A stretch of DNA of 24,497 bases from a virus. Of this stretch, positions 7,781 through 14,716 are shown piece by piece. Numbering within the stretch: position 1 is the first letter of the stretch; every line of letters begins with the position of its first letter. Made by a program: the position numbers and the translations under genes. The stretch is from the IMG/VR virus record IMGVR_UViG_3300003852_000061, positions 1 to 24,497 of that record; one strand, given 5' to 3'. A model generated the notes under the pieces. It searched no databases and was not told the origin of the DNA. It saw only the letters and a list, made by a program, of their open reading frames with translations.

Positions 7781-9223
7781 TTAAACGTACACTGCAAATC
7801 CTAATTCTTTCCAAGTCATTTCGCCTTTATTGACTTCATAGATGATATTGCTTTTATCAATGCCAGAACGATTTTTATCAATATGAGTTAGATAATATGT
7901 TTTAGACATATCTAATTGTTGCAATTGTCCATTAAAAATATTATCAGGCATATTTATCTTAACTTGCATTTTACTTTTGTCAACACTATCTAACATCCTA
8001 TTCATTAACAAAGTGTCTAGTGAATGTTTTATTTGTTTTGATGTTGCTAGTGAATTAGAGTTAAGTGCTTTAGTATTTAATGCATCATCTGTTTGTTGTA
8101 ATGTTAACCACATTGCTATTTCAAGTCCACCTTTTTCCTTACTACCAATAATACTCTTTAATCTTTCTGCTGTGTATGAGAATTGCATCCAATCGCTTAA
8201 TCCGTTCATTTCAGCACCACGCATGGACTTAAATGTATCAAGTGCCATATGGTTAATACCTCTTAATTTGTGCTTTTTCATAATCATTTTGACGCTATTA
8301 TAATCCCATGCTGTCAATTCAAGTAGATGAATTTGTGAATGTTCTTTAATATATTTAGCAGACATTTTTAAAATTTCATCCTTAACTCCTGTGCAACTAC
8401 CTCTAGCAATTTCAGATTCATTAATTTTAACACCATACTTTGGAGCAAACATATTATTTGCAACACAAGCCAACATCATCAGTTTAATTTCTGTTGCATC
8501 CTGTTCATTAATCATCAATAAACTTGATGTTTGTCCAAACATAATACTGGTATGACATAATATATATACAATGTGTCTACTCTTTCCTAGTCCACTATTC
8601 ATACTATTCGCATACAATCTGCCTAATCTCCAACCACGCAAAATATCATTTAAAATAGGAAAAGGTAGCTTTATTCCAATATCAGGATTAATTTTAAATG
8701 ATTCATAAAGTTCAAGAAAATCTGAACCTAACTTAACACTATCGTTAATCCCATTAACAAAACTACCAGTTTTAATTAACTGCATTTCAAATCCTTTTAA
8801 TATTTGTTCTACAGTTTTTGTTTTAAGTTTTTCTAAGTTTGGTTTAATTGCAAATCCTTTTGCATCTAAATTTCTAAGTACATTATAAACTTTAAGCTGT
8901 TCATATATTTGAGAAAAATTTTCATGAACTTCTGATACATTAGATAGTCTTTGATAAATATTAAACCCACCAAGATTTTTATATGTTTTTTGTGCATCTT
9001 CACCAAGTCTTGATAGTTGAATATTTAATGATGTTTCATTAACAAAGTCATGATTAAGGTATGTTTCAATTAATAAGTTATATAAAAACCTTAACCCTTC
9101 ATCAGAAAAATCATATTGAGGAAATATTAATTCTAAATATTCATTTAAAATATCTATATTTCTATAAATATACCCTATTGCGATACCCTCTGTGGCAATA
9201 TCTTGAATAATGTTTTCACTCAT
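7781..9223 (-). CDS. DnaB-like replicative helicase
   Basis: A 480-residue RecA-fold helicase of the DnaB superfamily. An N-terminal helical domain (residues ~1-120) and a linker (121-180) lead to the motor domain. LPFPILNDILRGWRLGRLY precedes the Walker A-like loop NSGLGKSR (209-216). MINEQD carries the catalytic-type Glu near 240, HMALDTF near 325 fits Walker B, and LTLQQTDD near 372 fits motif H3. The Walker A loop starts with N/S rather than the usual GxxGxGK, so it is slightly divergent. The helicase should unwind DNA at the fork with the primase encoded next. The start follows AGGGG at good spacing, 10 nt after the preceding stop. Confidence 0.9.
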   Translation of the reverse strand: MSENIIQDIATEGIAIGYIYRNIDILNEYLELIFPQYDFSDEGLRFLYNLLIETYLNHDFVNETSLNIQLSRLGEDAQKTYKNLGGFNIYQRLSNVSEVHENFSQIYEQLKVYNVLRNLDAKGFAIKPNLEKLKTKTVEQILKGFEMQLIKTGSFVNGINDSVKLGSDFLELYESFKINPDIGIKLPFPILNDILRGWRLGRLYANSMNSGLGKSRHIVYILCHTSIMFGQTSSLLMINEQDATEIKLMMLACVANNMFAPKYGVKINESEIARGSCTGVKDEILKMSAKYIKEHSQIHLLELTAWDYNSVKMIMKKHKLRGINHMALDTFKSMRGAEMNGLSDWMQFSYTAERLKSIIGSKEKGGLEIAMWLTLQQTDDALNTKALNSNSLATSKQIKHSLDTLLMNRMLDSVDKSKMQVKINMPDNIFNGQLQQLDMSKTYYLTHIDKNRSGIDKSNIIYEVNKGEMTWKELGFAVYV

Positions 9224-9233
9224 ATTTATACCC

Positions 9234-9758
9234 CTAATCTAAAAAGTCATAATCTTCTGATTCAGTTACCTTAACTAAATTTGATGGACTGCTGTCAAAA
9301 TTAATCAATTCTATATTTGCCATGTTAGCTTGTGTAACTTTCATTTTATAAGTATATCCATCTATATTATTTGACAGCATATAATAGATAAAATTAACTT
9401 TATGAAATTCATCATTAAAATCAAATGCATTAAATCTCTTTGTTATCTTTTCTTCCAATGAAATCATACATTCATACATTTCTCTAAACGTGAAATTTTT
9501 TCTCAAACTTTTCAATTGAATAATTAAAATTGGCGGTAAATCACGATGATAATATTTCGCTTTGATATATTCATAAAGAAGTTCCCATTCAATTTTATTT
9601 TTTTCTTTAATATCATAACAATCTTTATGATAATAATAGCAATCTATTCTACCTGACTTTGTATATTTAATATTACCACTTCTATCATGTTTAGGTTGTA
9701 GAAATAATAAATCTTCTGGTATTTCTGCTTTACATGAAAAACATTTTTTTAATTTCAT
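9234..9758 (-). CDS. Hypothetical zinc-finger protein, 174 aa (possible replication accessory factor)
   Basis: The N-terminus holds a plausible zinc site, C6-x2-C9 and H44-x2-C47 (CFSC, HKDC). The remainder is charged and helical, rich in Lys and Asp/Glu, and ends in the acidic tail SEDYDFLD. It lies immediately upstream of the helicase gene, a place where phages often keep a helicase loader or other replisome factor. That role is only a positional inference. The ATG follows AGGTGATTTT. Confidence 0.7.
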   Translation of the reverse strand: MKLKKCFSCKAEIPEDLLFLQPKHDRSGNIKYTKSGRIDCYYYHKDCYDIKEKNKIEWELLYEYIKAKYYHRDLPPILIIQLKSLRKNFTFREMYECMISLEEKITKRFNAFDFNDEFHKVNFIYYMLSNNIDGYTYKMKVTQANMANIELINFDSSPSNLVKVTESEDYDFLD

Positions 9759-9762
9759 AAAA

Positions 9763-10341
9763 TCACCTACTTAAATATTTTATATAAGCTTTTTGAACAC
9801 CAAAATCATTTACAATTTTACTATCCTTACTTGAATGAAAATCACCCATAAATATATCAATAATTTTACCTTTAACTGCCCCACCTGTATCTCTTGAAGT
9901 ATATATGCCATCAAATCTTGAAAACTTTTTATCTATAAATTTAATTAAAACAATACTACCTAAACGAATAATTCTAGTATCTGTTGCTATTGTCATTGCA
10001 CTAGTTCTAGTATGATTCTTTAATGAAAATCCTGACCTTGTTTCACCATAACCTCTACTAGTAATTGTTTTACCACAACTAGCAATACTTAAATCATAGG
10101 CTGTTATCAAAAAAATATCATCGTATCTAATCGTATTGTTTGTTGTAGGTGGAGAAGTTATTTTAAATTCTGGCTTAATAGTTTTAATAGGTAAATCTGG
10201 TGGCGGTGGTGCTGGTTGTGGAACAATTGAAACTAATGGCTCTATCCCTGATGGTCTAACTAATCTGTCGCTTGGCTGAATTGACGCTATAAACAAAATT
10301 GAACAGTATATTAATATTCCTATAAGTAAATATACTGTCAA
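9763..10341 (-). CDS. Membrane-anchored 3D-domain protein (putative lytic transglycosylase fold)
   Basis: A 192-residue protein with an N-terminal membrane anchor (residues ~4-20), a Pro-rich linker (QPAPPPPDLP near 42-51) and a C-terminal 3D domain named for three conserved aspartates. Visible parts are ITAYD at 79-83 with CGK at 89-91, MTIATDTRIIRLGS near 116-129, and SRDTGGAVKGKIIDIFMGD at 149-167. 3D domains occur in MltA-like cell-wall enzymes and in YuiC/YabE relatives, so it probably acts on peptidoglycan outside the membrane. SPbeta also has such a gene among its replication genes. The reported TTG start has no good ribosome site. An in-frame ATT at 10362-10360 would add KLIIKL, a basic start before the anchor, so the N-terminus is uncertain. 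Confidence 0.85.
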   Translation of the reverse strand: MTVYLLIGILIYCSILFIASIQPSDRLVRPSGIEPLVSIVPQPAPPPPDLPIKTIKPEFKITSPPTTNNTIRYDDIFLITAYDLSIASCGKTITSRGYGETRSGFSLKNHTRTSAMTIATDTRIIRLGSIVLIKFIDKKFSRFDGIYTSRDTGGAVKGKIIDIFMGDFHSSKDSKIVNDFGVQKAYIKYLSR

Positions 10342-10361
10342 TTTTATTATTAGTTTAATGC

Positions 10362-11300
10362 TTATAATGCTTTCAATTCTTCAATAATTTTTTTAGCCAT
10401 TTCAACATCAGTTATTTCATCAGGAGTTTTCATTCCATATTTTGCCAATAGATTCATAATGGGTTCTTTATTTAATTTATTTGCCTTCATTTTTGACTTC
10501 ATACTTGTCTTAATATTGTCTTTTAAAGTCTCAATATCATCATCAAATTCTTCTGTATCAATTTCAATATCTTTATTAAAATTGATGTGCGCAGTTTCTA
10601 ATGATTGACTTCCAAAGAAAATATGTTTCCAATTATCGAATGAAGGACTTTCAATCTCTTCACCAATTTTATATGTTGAAGTTCTATCTTTTTCAACAAT
10701 ACCATAACGTCTTTCAGTGGTTTCATCATAACAAAGTTTTAATACAATATCAAAGTCATATTCAATGCCTTTGATTCCATTGGGTTTTTCTCCAATTTTT
10801 ACAAATGAATCCCCGATTTGTTGTGTTTTATCACTTAACTGTGTTACCATGATAATGTTTTTACCCATTCCTGCAAGTGATATAAGCTTAGAATTAATGC
10901 GTTTATGGATTAGCTTTATCTTACCCCATTCCTTCATTGACAGCGTTTCTGCGAAGGCATCACGACCTGCTTTCCTTGCTCTACGTTCTACTACAACAAG
11001 GGCAGAATGTTGTAGATTTTCATACATTTTAGTTTCACTATCTAACACTATTGTGTCAACATCATCTAATAATTCGTCACGAATTTCGTCTACTGCTTCT
11101 TCAATTTCAACAGCGGAAGTTGTAACAAGCCTTTGTACCATATTAATATTTTCTGTATACATGCTTGTGCCATCTTCTGTGTCAATCACTGCTACTTTTG
11201 GAAATGTTAAGGCAAACCATGATTTACCTACGCCTGTCATTCCATATAATAATATTTTAATACCACGCTTTTCTTTTTTAGGTTTTTGAAATAATCCCAT
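10362..11300 (-). CDS. Sak4-like RecA-fold ATPase (AAA_24 type)
   Basis: A 312-residue ATPase of the phage single-strand annealing or recombination group often called Sak4. Walker A is GMTGVGKS at 20-27, followed by VAVIDTEDGTSMY, and DTIVLDSE is the Walker B strand near 80-87. A later MVTQL motif near 150 fits the RecA fold. The C-terminal 90 residues are acidic then Lys-rich helical. Sak4 proteins promote strand annealing and often sit next to an SSB, as here: the SSB-like gene ends 15 nt upstream. The start follows AAAGGAG at good spacing. SPbeta carries a comparable ATPase in its replication block. Confidence 0.82.
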   Translation of the reverse strand: MGLFQKPKKEKRGIKILLYGMTGVGKSWFALTFPKVAVIDTEDGTSMYTENINMVQRLVTTSAVEIEEAVDEIRDELLDDVDTIVLDSETKMYENLQHSALVVVERRARKAGRDAFAETLSMKEWGKIKLIHKRINSKLISLAGMGKNIIMVTQLSDKTQQIGDSFVKIGEKPNGIKGIEYDFDIVLKLCYDETTERRYGIVEKDRTSTYKIGEEIESPSFDNWKHIFFGSQSLETAHINFNKDIEIDTEEFDDDIETLKDNIKTSMKSKMKANKLNKEPIMNLLAKYGMKTPDEITDVEMAKKIIEELKAL

Positions 11301-11315
11301 AATTTTCTCCTTTAT

Positions 11316-12239
11316 TTAAAATGGAAGTTCATCATCTGTAATTTTTTCAATAATACTAGAGTAATCTACATCTGTTGATTCGCTAGTATAAAAATCACTT
11401 TCCTTATATCTTTTCCGTAAAAAAGATTCTTTATCATAACCAACAATTTCTAAATTCTTAGTAAATGATTTAAGTGTATGTCTGCCACTTTCATCGTCTA
11501 TTTCAATTAATTCAGCTTTATTATTAATTCTACCAACAAATTTTAGGAAATCACCAAACTTTAGTGACTTAATAGATTTAACAAAAAGTGGATTAGATGT
11601 TTCTGGATATATGACAAATGACGCAGAATTAAATTTTTCTTTATATCCAATAACATACCCATTGATGTGTACAAGTTTATCTTTTGGATTATCAATAATT
11701 TCGCTAATAACTAATTCTTGATTAAATTTATTCACCTCAGAAAAGCTTGGAGAATCAAATTCAACTTCATAATCGCTATGGTGACAACCTTTAATAATAA
11801 ACTTAACTGATTCTCTTGTTTCATTATTTTTATCTACATAACTTGAAAATTCAATTTCACCATAGACATTAACAGAGTCACCATCTACATAGTTTTGATG
11901 TATTTTATGAACCAAATCATACTCAGGCATTATTAATTCATATCCATTACCAAATGGTGTATTTCGTTGATTCCATGGAACTAAAACACTTTTCTTTAAT
12001 GCCTTATTATAAAAGCAAACTTTATCTTTTTCCATACCATATAGTTCTACTGTAATTATATTGTCTTCGCTAGTTTTAAGTGGAAACTTAATACTTCTGT
12101 ACTTTTTACCTTTGTTCATTCCTTCTTTTTCTACTGTTCCTTCTCTATAACCATTACTTTTAGAAGGATTGTCTTTTCCTGTGATTAGTCCTGTGAGTGA
12201 GAAACTTCCTTTGGTTTGAATTAATTTTGGTTCTGTCAT
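11316..12239 (-). CDS. Single-stranded DNA-binding (SSB)-like protein with DDELPF tail
   Basis: A 307-residue protein ending in DDELPF, the acidic tip by which bacterial SSBs recruit replication and repair partners. OB-fold-like beta-rich segments are visible (SFSLTGLITGK near the start; DSVNVYGEIEFSSYVDKNNE in the middle; a later LVHINGYVIGYKEKF), so it may hold two or three OB folds, against one in typical 170-aa SSBs. The frame is open back to 12326, but that part overlaps the terminator hairpin. The ATG at 12239 lies behind AATAGGAGGGG and is chosen. A weak promoter-like TTCAAT, 17 nt, GATAAT lies just upstream; otherwise expression depends on readthrough of the terminator. The Sak4-like gene follows at once, supporting a recombination and replication role. 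Confidence 0.75.
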   Translation of the reverse strand: MTEPKLIQTKGSFSLTGLITGKDNPSKSNGYREGTVEKEGMNKGKKYRSIKFPLKTSEDNIITVELYGMEKDKVCFYNKALKKSVLVPWNQRNTPFGNGYELIMPEYDLVHKIHQNYVDGDSVNVYGEIEFSSYVDKNNETRESVKFIIKGCHHSDYEVEFDSPSFSEVNKFNQELVISEIIDNPKDKLVHINGYVIGYKEKFNSASFVIYPETSNPLFVKSIKSLKFGDFLKFVGRINNKAELIEIDDESGRHTLKSFTKNLEIVGYDKESFLRKRYKESDFYTSESTDVDYSSIIEKITDDELPF

Positions 12240-12274
12240 TAAAACCCCTCCTATTAAATTATCTTTAGTTTGAA

Positions 12275-12299
12275 AAAAGGATTGAACACCAATCCTTTT
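12275..12299 (-). terminator. Intrinsic terminator of the Ro-like/RNA unit
   Basis: On the minus strand, AAAGGATTG pairs with CAATCCTTT around the loop GTGTT, followed by TTTTTTC (the pairing A/T tracts make it bidirectional in form). It begins about 9 nt after the P1 helix of RNA module 1 and so closes that transcript. It separates the Ro-like unit from the SSB-like gene. Confidence 0.85.
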
Positions 12300-12307
12300 A
12301 ATGCTAC

Positions 12308-12365
12308 TAGACACACATATACACAAATTTAAAGTTTGTTTATGTATTTTTGCTGTTAGTGTCTA
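12308..12365 (-). ncRNA. RNA module 1: P1 / ACAGCAA bulge / P2 hairpin, before the terminator
   Basis: P1 pairs TAGACAC (12365-12359) with GTGTCTA (12314-12308). The 5' side then has an 11-nt unpaired stretch containing the invariant ACAGCAA, and P2 pairs 11 of 13 positions around the loop CTTTAAA, with no linker back to P1. Its 5' 17 nt are identical to module 5 although P2 is different in sequence. It lies between the Ro-like gene and a terminator, so it would be the 3' end of the operon transcript or a small RNA. The upstream promoter match is weak (AATTAT, no -35). Confidence 0.75.
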
Positions 12366-12387
12366 AAGTAATAATTGTTTATATAAA

Positions 12388-12442
12388 ATGAACTGGAACT
12401 GAAATTATCTATATAGGGGATATTTAATTAATTCCAGTTCAT
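12388..12442 (-). other. Long hairpin directly after the Ro-like gene stop
   Basis: A perfect 11-bp inverted repeat (ATGAACTGGAA with TTCCAGTTCAT) encloses 33 nt that can form a further short helix (AAA/TTT, TATC/GATA) around an AGGGG-containing loop on the plus strand. It begins 6 nt after the stop codon. On the minus strand the downstream TTTTATAT is a poor U-tract, so it may be a weak terminator, an mRNA end-protecting structure or a processing site releasing module 1. It has no ACAGCAA and is not a sixth module. Confidence 0.6.
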
Positions 12443-12447
12443 GTTAT

Positions 12448-13965
12448 TTATACTTTTATTACATCGTATCTCTCATTATTTATTACATCTAATACTAATT
12501 GATAAGGTGTGATAAATTCATCTTTTAGTATGCTTGTAAATATAGTTGGTGAATGTCCAGATACAAACTGAACACCTGTTTCGTCTATAGTCATAGGAAA
12601 TGTTTCGTTTTCTGCATCAACATTCCAAAATGTTATTTTTGGTAATTTATATCCTGCAAGTTCCCACTTGTCTTTGATTGTCTGCATTAATTTATTTTTA
12701 TTAATACCATTAAAACAAAACCTAGTAGGACAAAGTGCATAATCAAATTGCATATCTGACACAATAATCAATCTATCAGGCATTTCACTTTGAGGTAAGT
12801 TTTTAGAAATCGCTAAGTCTAAAAGCAAATCAAATGCTTTTTCCAAATTTGTATTTTCATGAAATTGTTTTTGTAATATATTAGCGACCTTTAAAGCAAT
12901 GTTTGTTCCTTTAACTTCAAATAGTATAGGATTTTGAGAAAATGATAGATAGTGTCCTGCAAAAGCACCTTTGCTTTTTTCAGCAAAGTAAATACCCATT
13001 GCTATAGCTGTTGATAGTGGTAAATTTTGTGGAGTTTGCATACTTCCACTATTATCAACCATTACAAGTATATTCTGATTATTACATTGAACATAATCTG
13101 GAATATTATTCCACAAAGCATCCAGTGTTAAATCTACTTTAATTTCCTCATTATCATAGTCACGATAAGTCATTATTGGATTGCTATTGATTATACTGCG
13201 AACAATATCGTAAGGATATAGCGTTGTAGCATTAATCTTCTTCTCACCCTTTGAAACAGATTCAAGAAATGTCCTGTATCTATCTTCATCGTTTCTCCAA
13301 AATGCTTTTTTATATTTCATATTTGCATTAGATGGAACTGTTTCATAATTTATATTGCTATAGTCACGTTTAGTGATTTTAGTTTCTATTAAACGTATTT
13401 TTGTTCGAATACCAACCAAAAGTTTTCTATAGCTTCTTGGACTAATATTAAATAAATGTATAAATCTATAAGCAAGAGCAACAGTTTTTTTACTAGAAGT
13501 ATTACAACTTGGCATCCATTTAGCCAATAATGTTGGAGTGTCACTATGTTCATCTACTGTTAATTGACCTCTAATTAGAGTAACCATAGCTTGTTGACAT
13601 GGAGTATCAAATAACACAAATAAATCATCCCACCTACCATAATTACTAATTTGTTCTAAGTTTTTTAAAACAATATCAGGTTTCGATATAGCAAGATAAT
13701 TTAATATAGTTCTAAATACTTCTCTTTCTCCCTGTCCACCTCTAACATCTCTTACATAAAATGCAAGTTTTGTAGCAATTAATTTATCTTCTGCAAATGC
13801 TTTATCAAATAAATTAATTATATCTTTCTTTTTTCTGCTACGCATTGCACTAACTTGTGCAAAAAAATCTACAATTGAATTTTTTGTTGTGCTATATGAC
13901 AATGCACCATTATCAGTATAAGCAACATTTGATTCTTCTTTCATTAGTTCTAATAAAGTATTCAT
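12448..13965 (-). CDS. Ro60-like RNA-binding protein (TROVE/DUF2828-type repeats plus vWA domain)
   Basis: A 505-residue protein with the Ro60 layout. Residues ~15-260 are helical repeats with TROVE/DUF2828-type motifs: YTDNGALSY (16-24), FYVRDVRGGQGEREVFR (69-85), ISNYGRWDDL (106-115), KWMPSCN (149-155) and YRKLLVGIRTKIRLIE (179-194). Residues ~295-500 are a vWA domain with intact MIDAS DNSGSM (304-309) and VSDMQFD near 403. Ro60 proteins form a ring that holds the end of misfolded RNA in the pore and Y RNAs on the outside, acting in RNA quality control or with nucleases. Length matches the family (about 500-540). The ATG is 5 nt behind AAAGGAG. RNA modules flank the gene on both sides and one forms part of its leader, fitting an RNA-binding protein encoded with its ligands. 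Family placement is by motif reading; DUF2828 is the closest name I can give. Confidence 0.82.
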   Translation of the reverse strand: MNTLLELMKEESNVAYTDNGALSYSTTKNSIVDFFAQVSAMRSRKKKDIINLFDKAFAEDKLIATKLAFYVRDVRGGQGEREVFRTILNYLAISKPDIVLKNLEQISNYGRWDDLFVLFDTPCQQAMVTLIRGQLTVDEHSDTPTLLAKWMPSCNTSSKKTVALAYRFIHLFNISPRSYRKLLVGIRTKIRLIETKITKRDYSNINYETVPSNANMKYKKAFWRNDEDRYRTFLESVSKGEKKINATTLYPYDIVRSIINSNPIMTYRDYDNEEIKVDLTLDALWNNIPDYVQCNNQNILVMVDNSGSMQTPQNLPLSTAIAMGIYFAEKSKGAFAGHYLSFSQNPILFEVKGTNIALKVANILQKQFHENTNLEKAFDLLLDLAISKNLPQSEMPDRLIIVSDMQFDYALCPTRFCFNGINKNKLMQTIKDKWELAGYKLPKITFWNVDAENETFPMTIDETGVQFVSGHSPTIFTSILKDEFITPYQLVLDVINNERYDVIKV

Positions 13966-13988
13966 AAGTTCTCCTTTACAAGATACAA

Positions 13989-14104
13989 CTTCTCTTTATA
14001 TTATAATGATGTAAATATACTAGACACTTATCATGCCACTGTTATTCGCCAGTAAGTAAGTTTGCTGTGTGTGTCTACTTTACATCAATATAATTATAAA
14101 GAAG
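13989..14104 (-). promoter_or_regulatory. 116-nt imperfect inverted repeat in the leader of the Ro-like gene, capped by RNA module 2
   Basis: The arms 13989-14015 and 14079-14104 are near-complementary over about 26 nt (both contain TTTACATCA and TATAAAG-type blocks in opposite orientation) and extend module 2's P1 helix after a 5-to-1-nt internal loop. The structure ends about 12 nt before the AAAGGAG of the Ro-like gene. It could be a long-stem RNA like a Y RNA, or a control element through which the protein binds its own mRNA. Confidence 0.65.
14021..14077 (-). ncRNA. RNA module 2: in the Ro-like gene leader
   Basis: P1 pairs TAGACAC (14077-14071) with GTGTCTA (14027-14021). The 5' bulge is ACACAGCAAAC, with the invariant ACAGCAA. 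P2 is less regular than in other copies: TTA/TAA outside, an asymmetric internal loop, then ACTG/CAGT around an 8-nt loop. Unlike the other copies it is carried on a long outer stem. Confidence 0.72.
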
Positions 14105-14122
14105 GAGTGTGTGTTATCTTAC

Positions 14123-14180
14123 TAGGCACTAAAATAAATTCATCTGAGAATTTTCTTTTAATAATTGCTGTTTGTGCCTA
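14123..14180 (-). ncRNA. RNA module 3: compensatory P1 change
   Basis: P1 is TAGGCAC (14180-14174) with GTGCCTA (14129-14123), a compensatory change against the TAGACAC/GTGTCTA of copies 1, 2 and 5. The bulge is AAACAGCAATT. P2 pairs 12 positions with one mismatch and one bulged A around the loop TCAGAT. It begins 6 nt after the stop codon of the 98-aa gene, so it is part of that gene's 3' UTR or is processed from it. No separate promoter is visible. Confidence 0.75.
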
Positions 14181-14186
14181 AAAATT

Positions 14187-14483
14187 TTAATCTAAAAAAT
14201 TTTGAAATTTGTTTTTAATATTTGCATTAGACTTTTGTCTATTTGATAGTGCTAAATCTAAATTTGAAAATTCAAGAATAAATTTATTTAAAACATCACG
14301 TTTTTCTTGTATTTCAATATCAACATTATCTAATCGTTCAATTGTTGACCTAAAAATACTTAATGCATTTTCAGCTTCATCATTAAATATAGATATATGA
14401 TTTTGAAATTCAGATTTTAATATTTCTCCCTTTTCTACTAGAGATAAAGGAATTTCTTTTGTAAAAAATTTTAAATTAAACAT
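14187..14483 (-). CDS. Hypothetical helical protein, 98 aa, inside the Ro-like RNA unit
   Basis: Not recognised. Mostly helical and charged, with a likely coiled coil from about residue 20 to 80 (ILKSEFQNHISIFNDEAENALSIF region through VLNKFILEFSNLDLAL) and a short hydrophobic N-terminus (MFNLKFF). The frame is open to 14513, but that part lies in the tRNA 3' end. The ATG at 14483 follows AAGGAGATTGTCA and is chosen. It lies between the tRNA-Lys/module 4 and module 3, in the same promoter-to-terminator unit as the Ro-like gene, so it is a candidate protein partner of the RNP. Confidence 0.72.
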   Translation of the reverse strand: MFNLKFFTKEIPLSLVEKGEILKSEFQNHISIFNDEAENALSIFRSTIERLDNVDIEIQEKRDVLNKFILEFSNLDLALSNRQKSNANIKNKFQNFLD

Positions 14484-14504
14484 TGACAATCTCCTTGTAT
14501 TTAG

Positions 14505-14617
14505 TGGGGGCAATAGGATTTGAACCTATAACTCTCGCTTAAAAGGCGATAATAATAATTGCTGTAAGTGTATAATCTATACACATTTTAGTGTTCTACC
14601 AGTTGAACTATACCCCC
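14505..14617 (-). tRNA. tRNA-Lys(UUU) with a 41-nt insertion in the anticodon stem
   Basis: Acceptor stem GGGGGTA/TGCCCCC with discriminator A at 14505; D arm GTTC-AACTGGTA-GAAC; anticodon loop CTTTTAA (anticodon TTT at 14543-14541) on stem CTCGC/GCGAG once the insert is removed; variable AGTT; T arm ATAGG-TTCAAAT-CCTAT. CCA is not encoded. Between position 27 (C, 14591) and 28 (T, 14549) lie 41 extra nt (14590-14550, end ambiguous by one T). All arms are otherwise intact, so this is not simple decay. It could be a tRNA needing removal of the insert, or a tRNA-shaped RNA that is not charged. It lies between module 5 and the 98-aa gene in the Ro-like unit. Confidence 0.85.
14550..14590 (-). 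other. RNA module 4: circularly permuted copy inserted in tRNA-Lys
   Basis: The insert reads, 5' to 3', TAAAAT, GTGTATA, loop GAT, TATACAC, then TTACAGCAA and an AT-rich stretch ending TTATTA. GTGTATA/TATACAC is P1 with two changed pairs that remain complementary; ACAGCAA follows the same P1 strand as in copies 1, 2, 3 and 5; TAAAAT and TTATTA can partly pair as P2. The bulged duplex is thus the same but is closed at the P1 end, with the P2 end opening into the tRNA. 41 nt is far too small for a self-splicing intron. Confidence 0.75.
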
Positions 14618-14647
14618 ATGTATTATATTCAATTTTCAAAGTTCTAC

Positions 14648-14711
14648 TAGACACATTAATTCTGAATAATTTTGCGCATTATTTGAAATTAAGTATTGCT
14701 GTTAGTGTCTA
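14648..14711 (-). ncRNA. RNA module 5: first element of the Ro-like unit, with its own promoter
   Basis: P1 pairs TAGACAC (14711-14705) with GTGTCTA (14654-14648). The 5' bulge TAACAGCAATAC contains ACAGCAA. P2 has 7 bp, a 2x2 internal loop and 6 bp around the loop GCGCAAA. The predicted transcription start falls on the first or second base of P1, so the RNA would begin exactly with the module, as expected of a genuine small RNA gene. The tRNA begins 30 nt after P1. Confidence 0.8.
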
Positions 14712-14716
14712 AAGAT

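Noticed and set aside
7977-8303. Plus-strand ORF of 108 aa
   Set aside because: Antisense to the helicase motor domain, with no ribosome site and no promoter.
10765-11289. Plus-strand ORF of 174 aa
   Set aside because: Antisense to the Sak4-like ATPase; Ser/Ile-rich composition typical of a shadow frame.
14550-14590. Group I or group II intron in the tRNA
   Set aside because: 41 nt is far too short for any self-splicing intron core.
14505-14617. tRNA-Lys as a decaying pseudogene
   Set aside because: Every arm outside the insert is fully paired and the insert carries an ordered copy of the local RNA module, which random decay would not give.
12308-14711. CRISPR array or type III toxin-antitoxin RNA repeats
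   Set aside because: The five copies are unevenly spaced, differ in most of their sequence, and no cas gene or ToxN-like protein is present.
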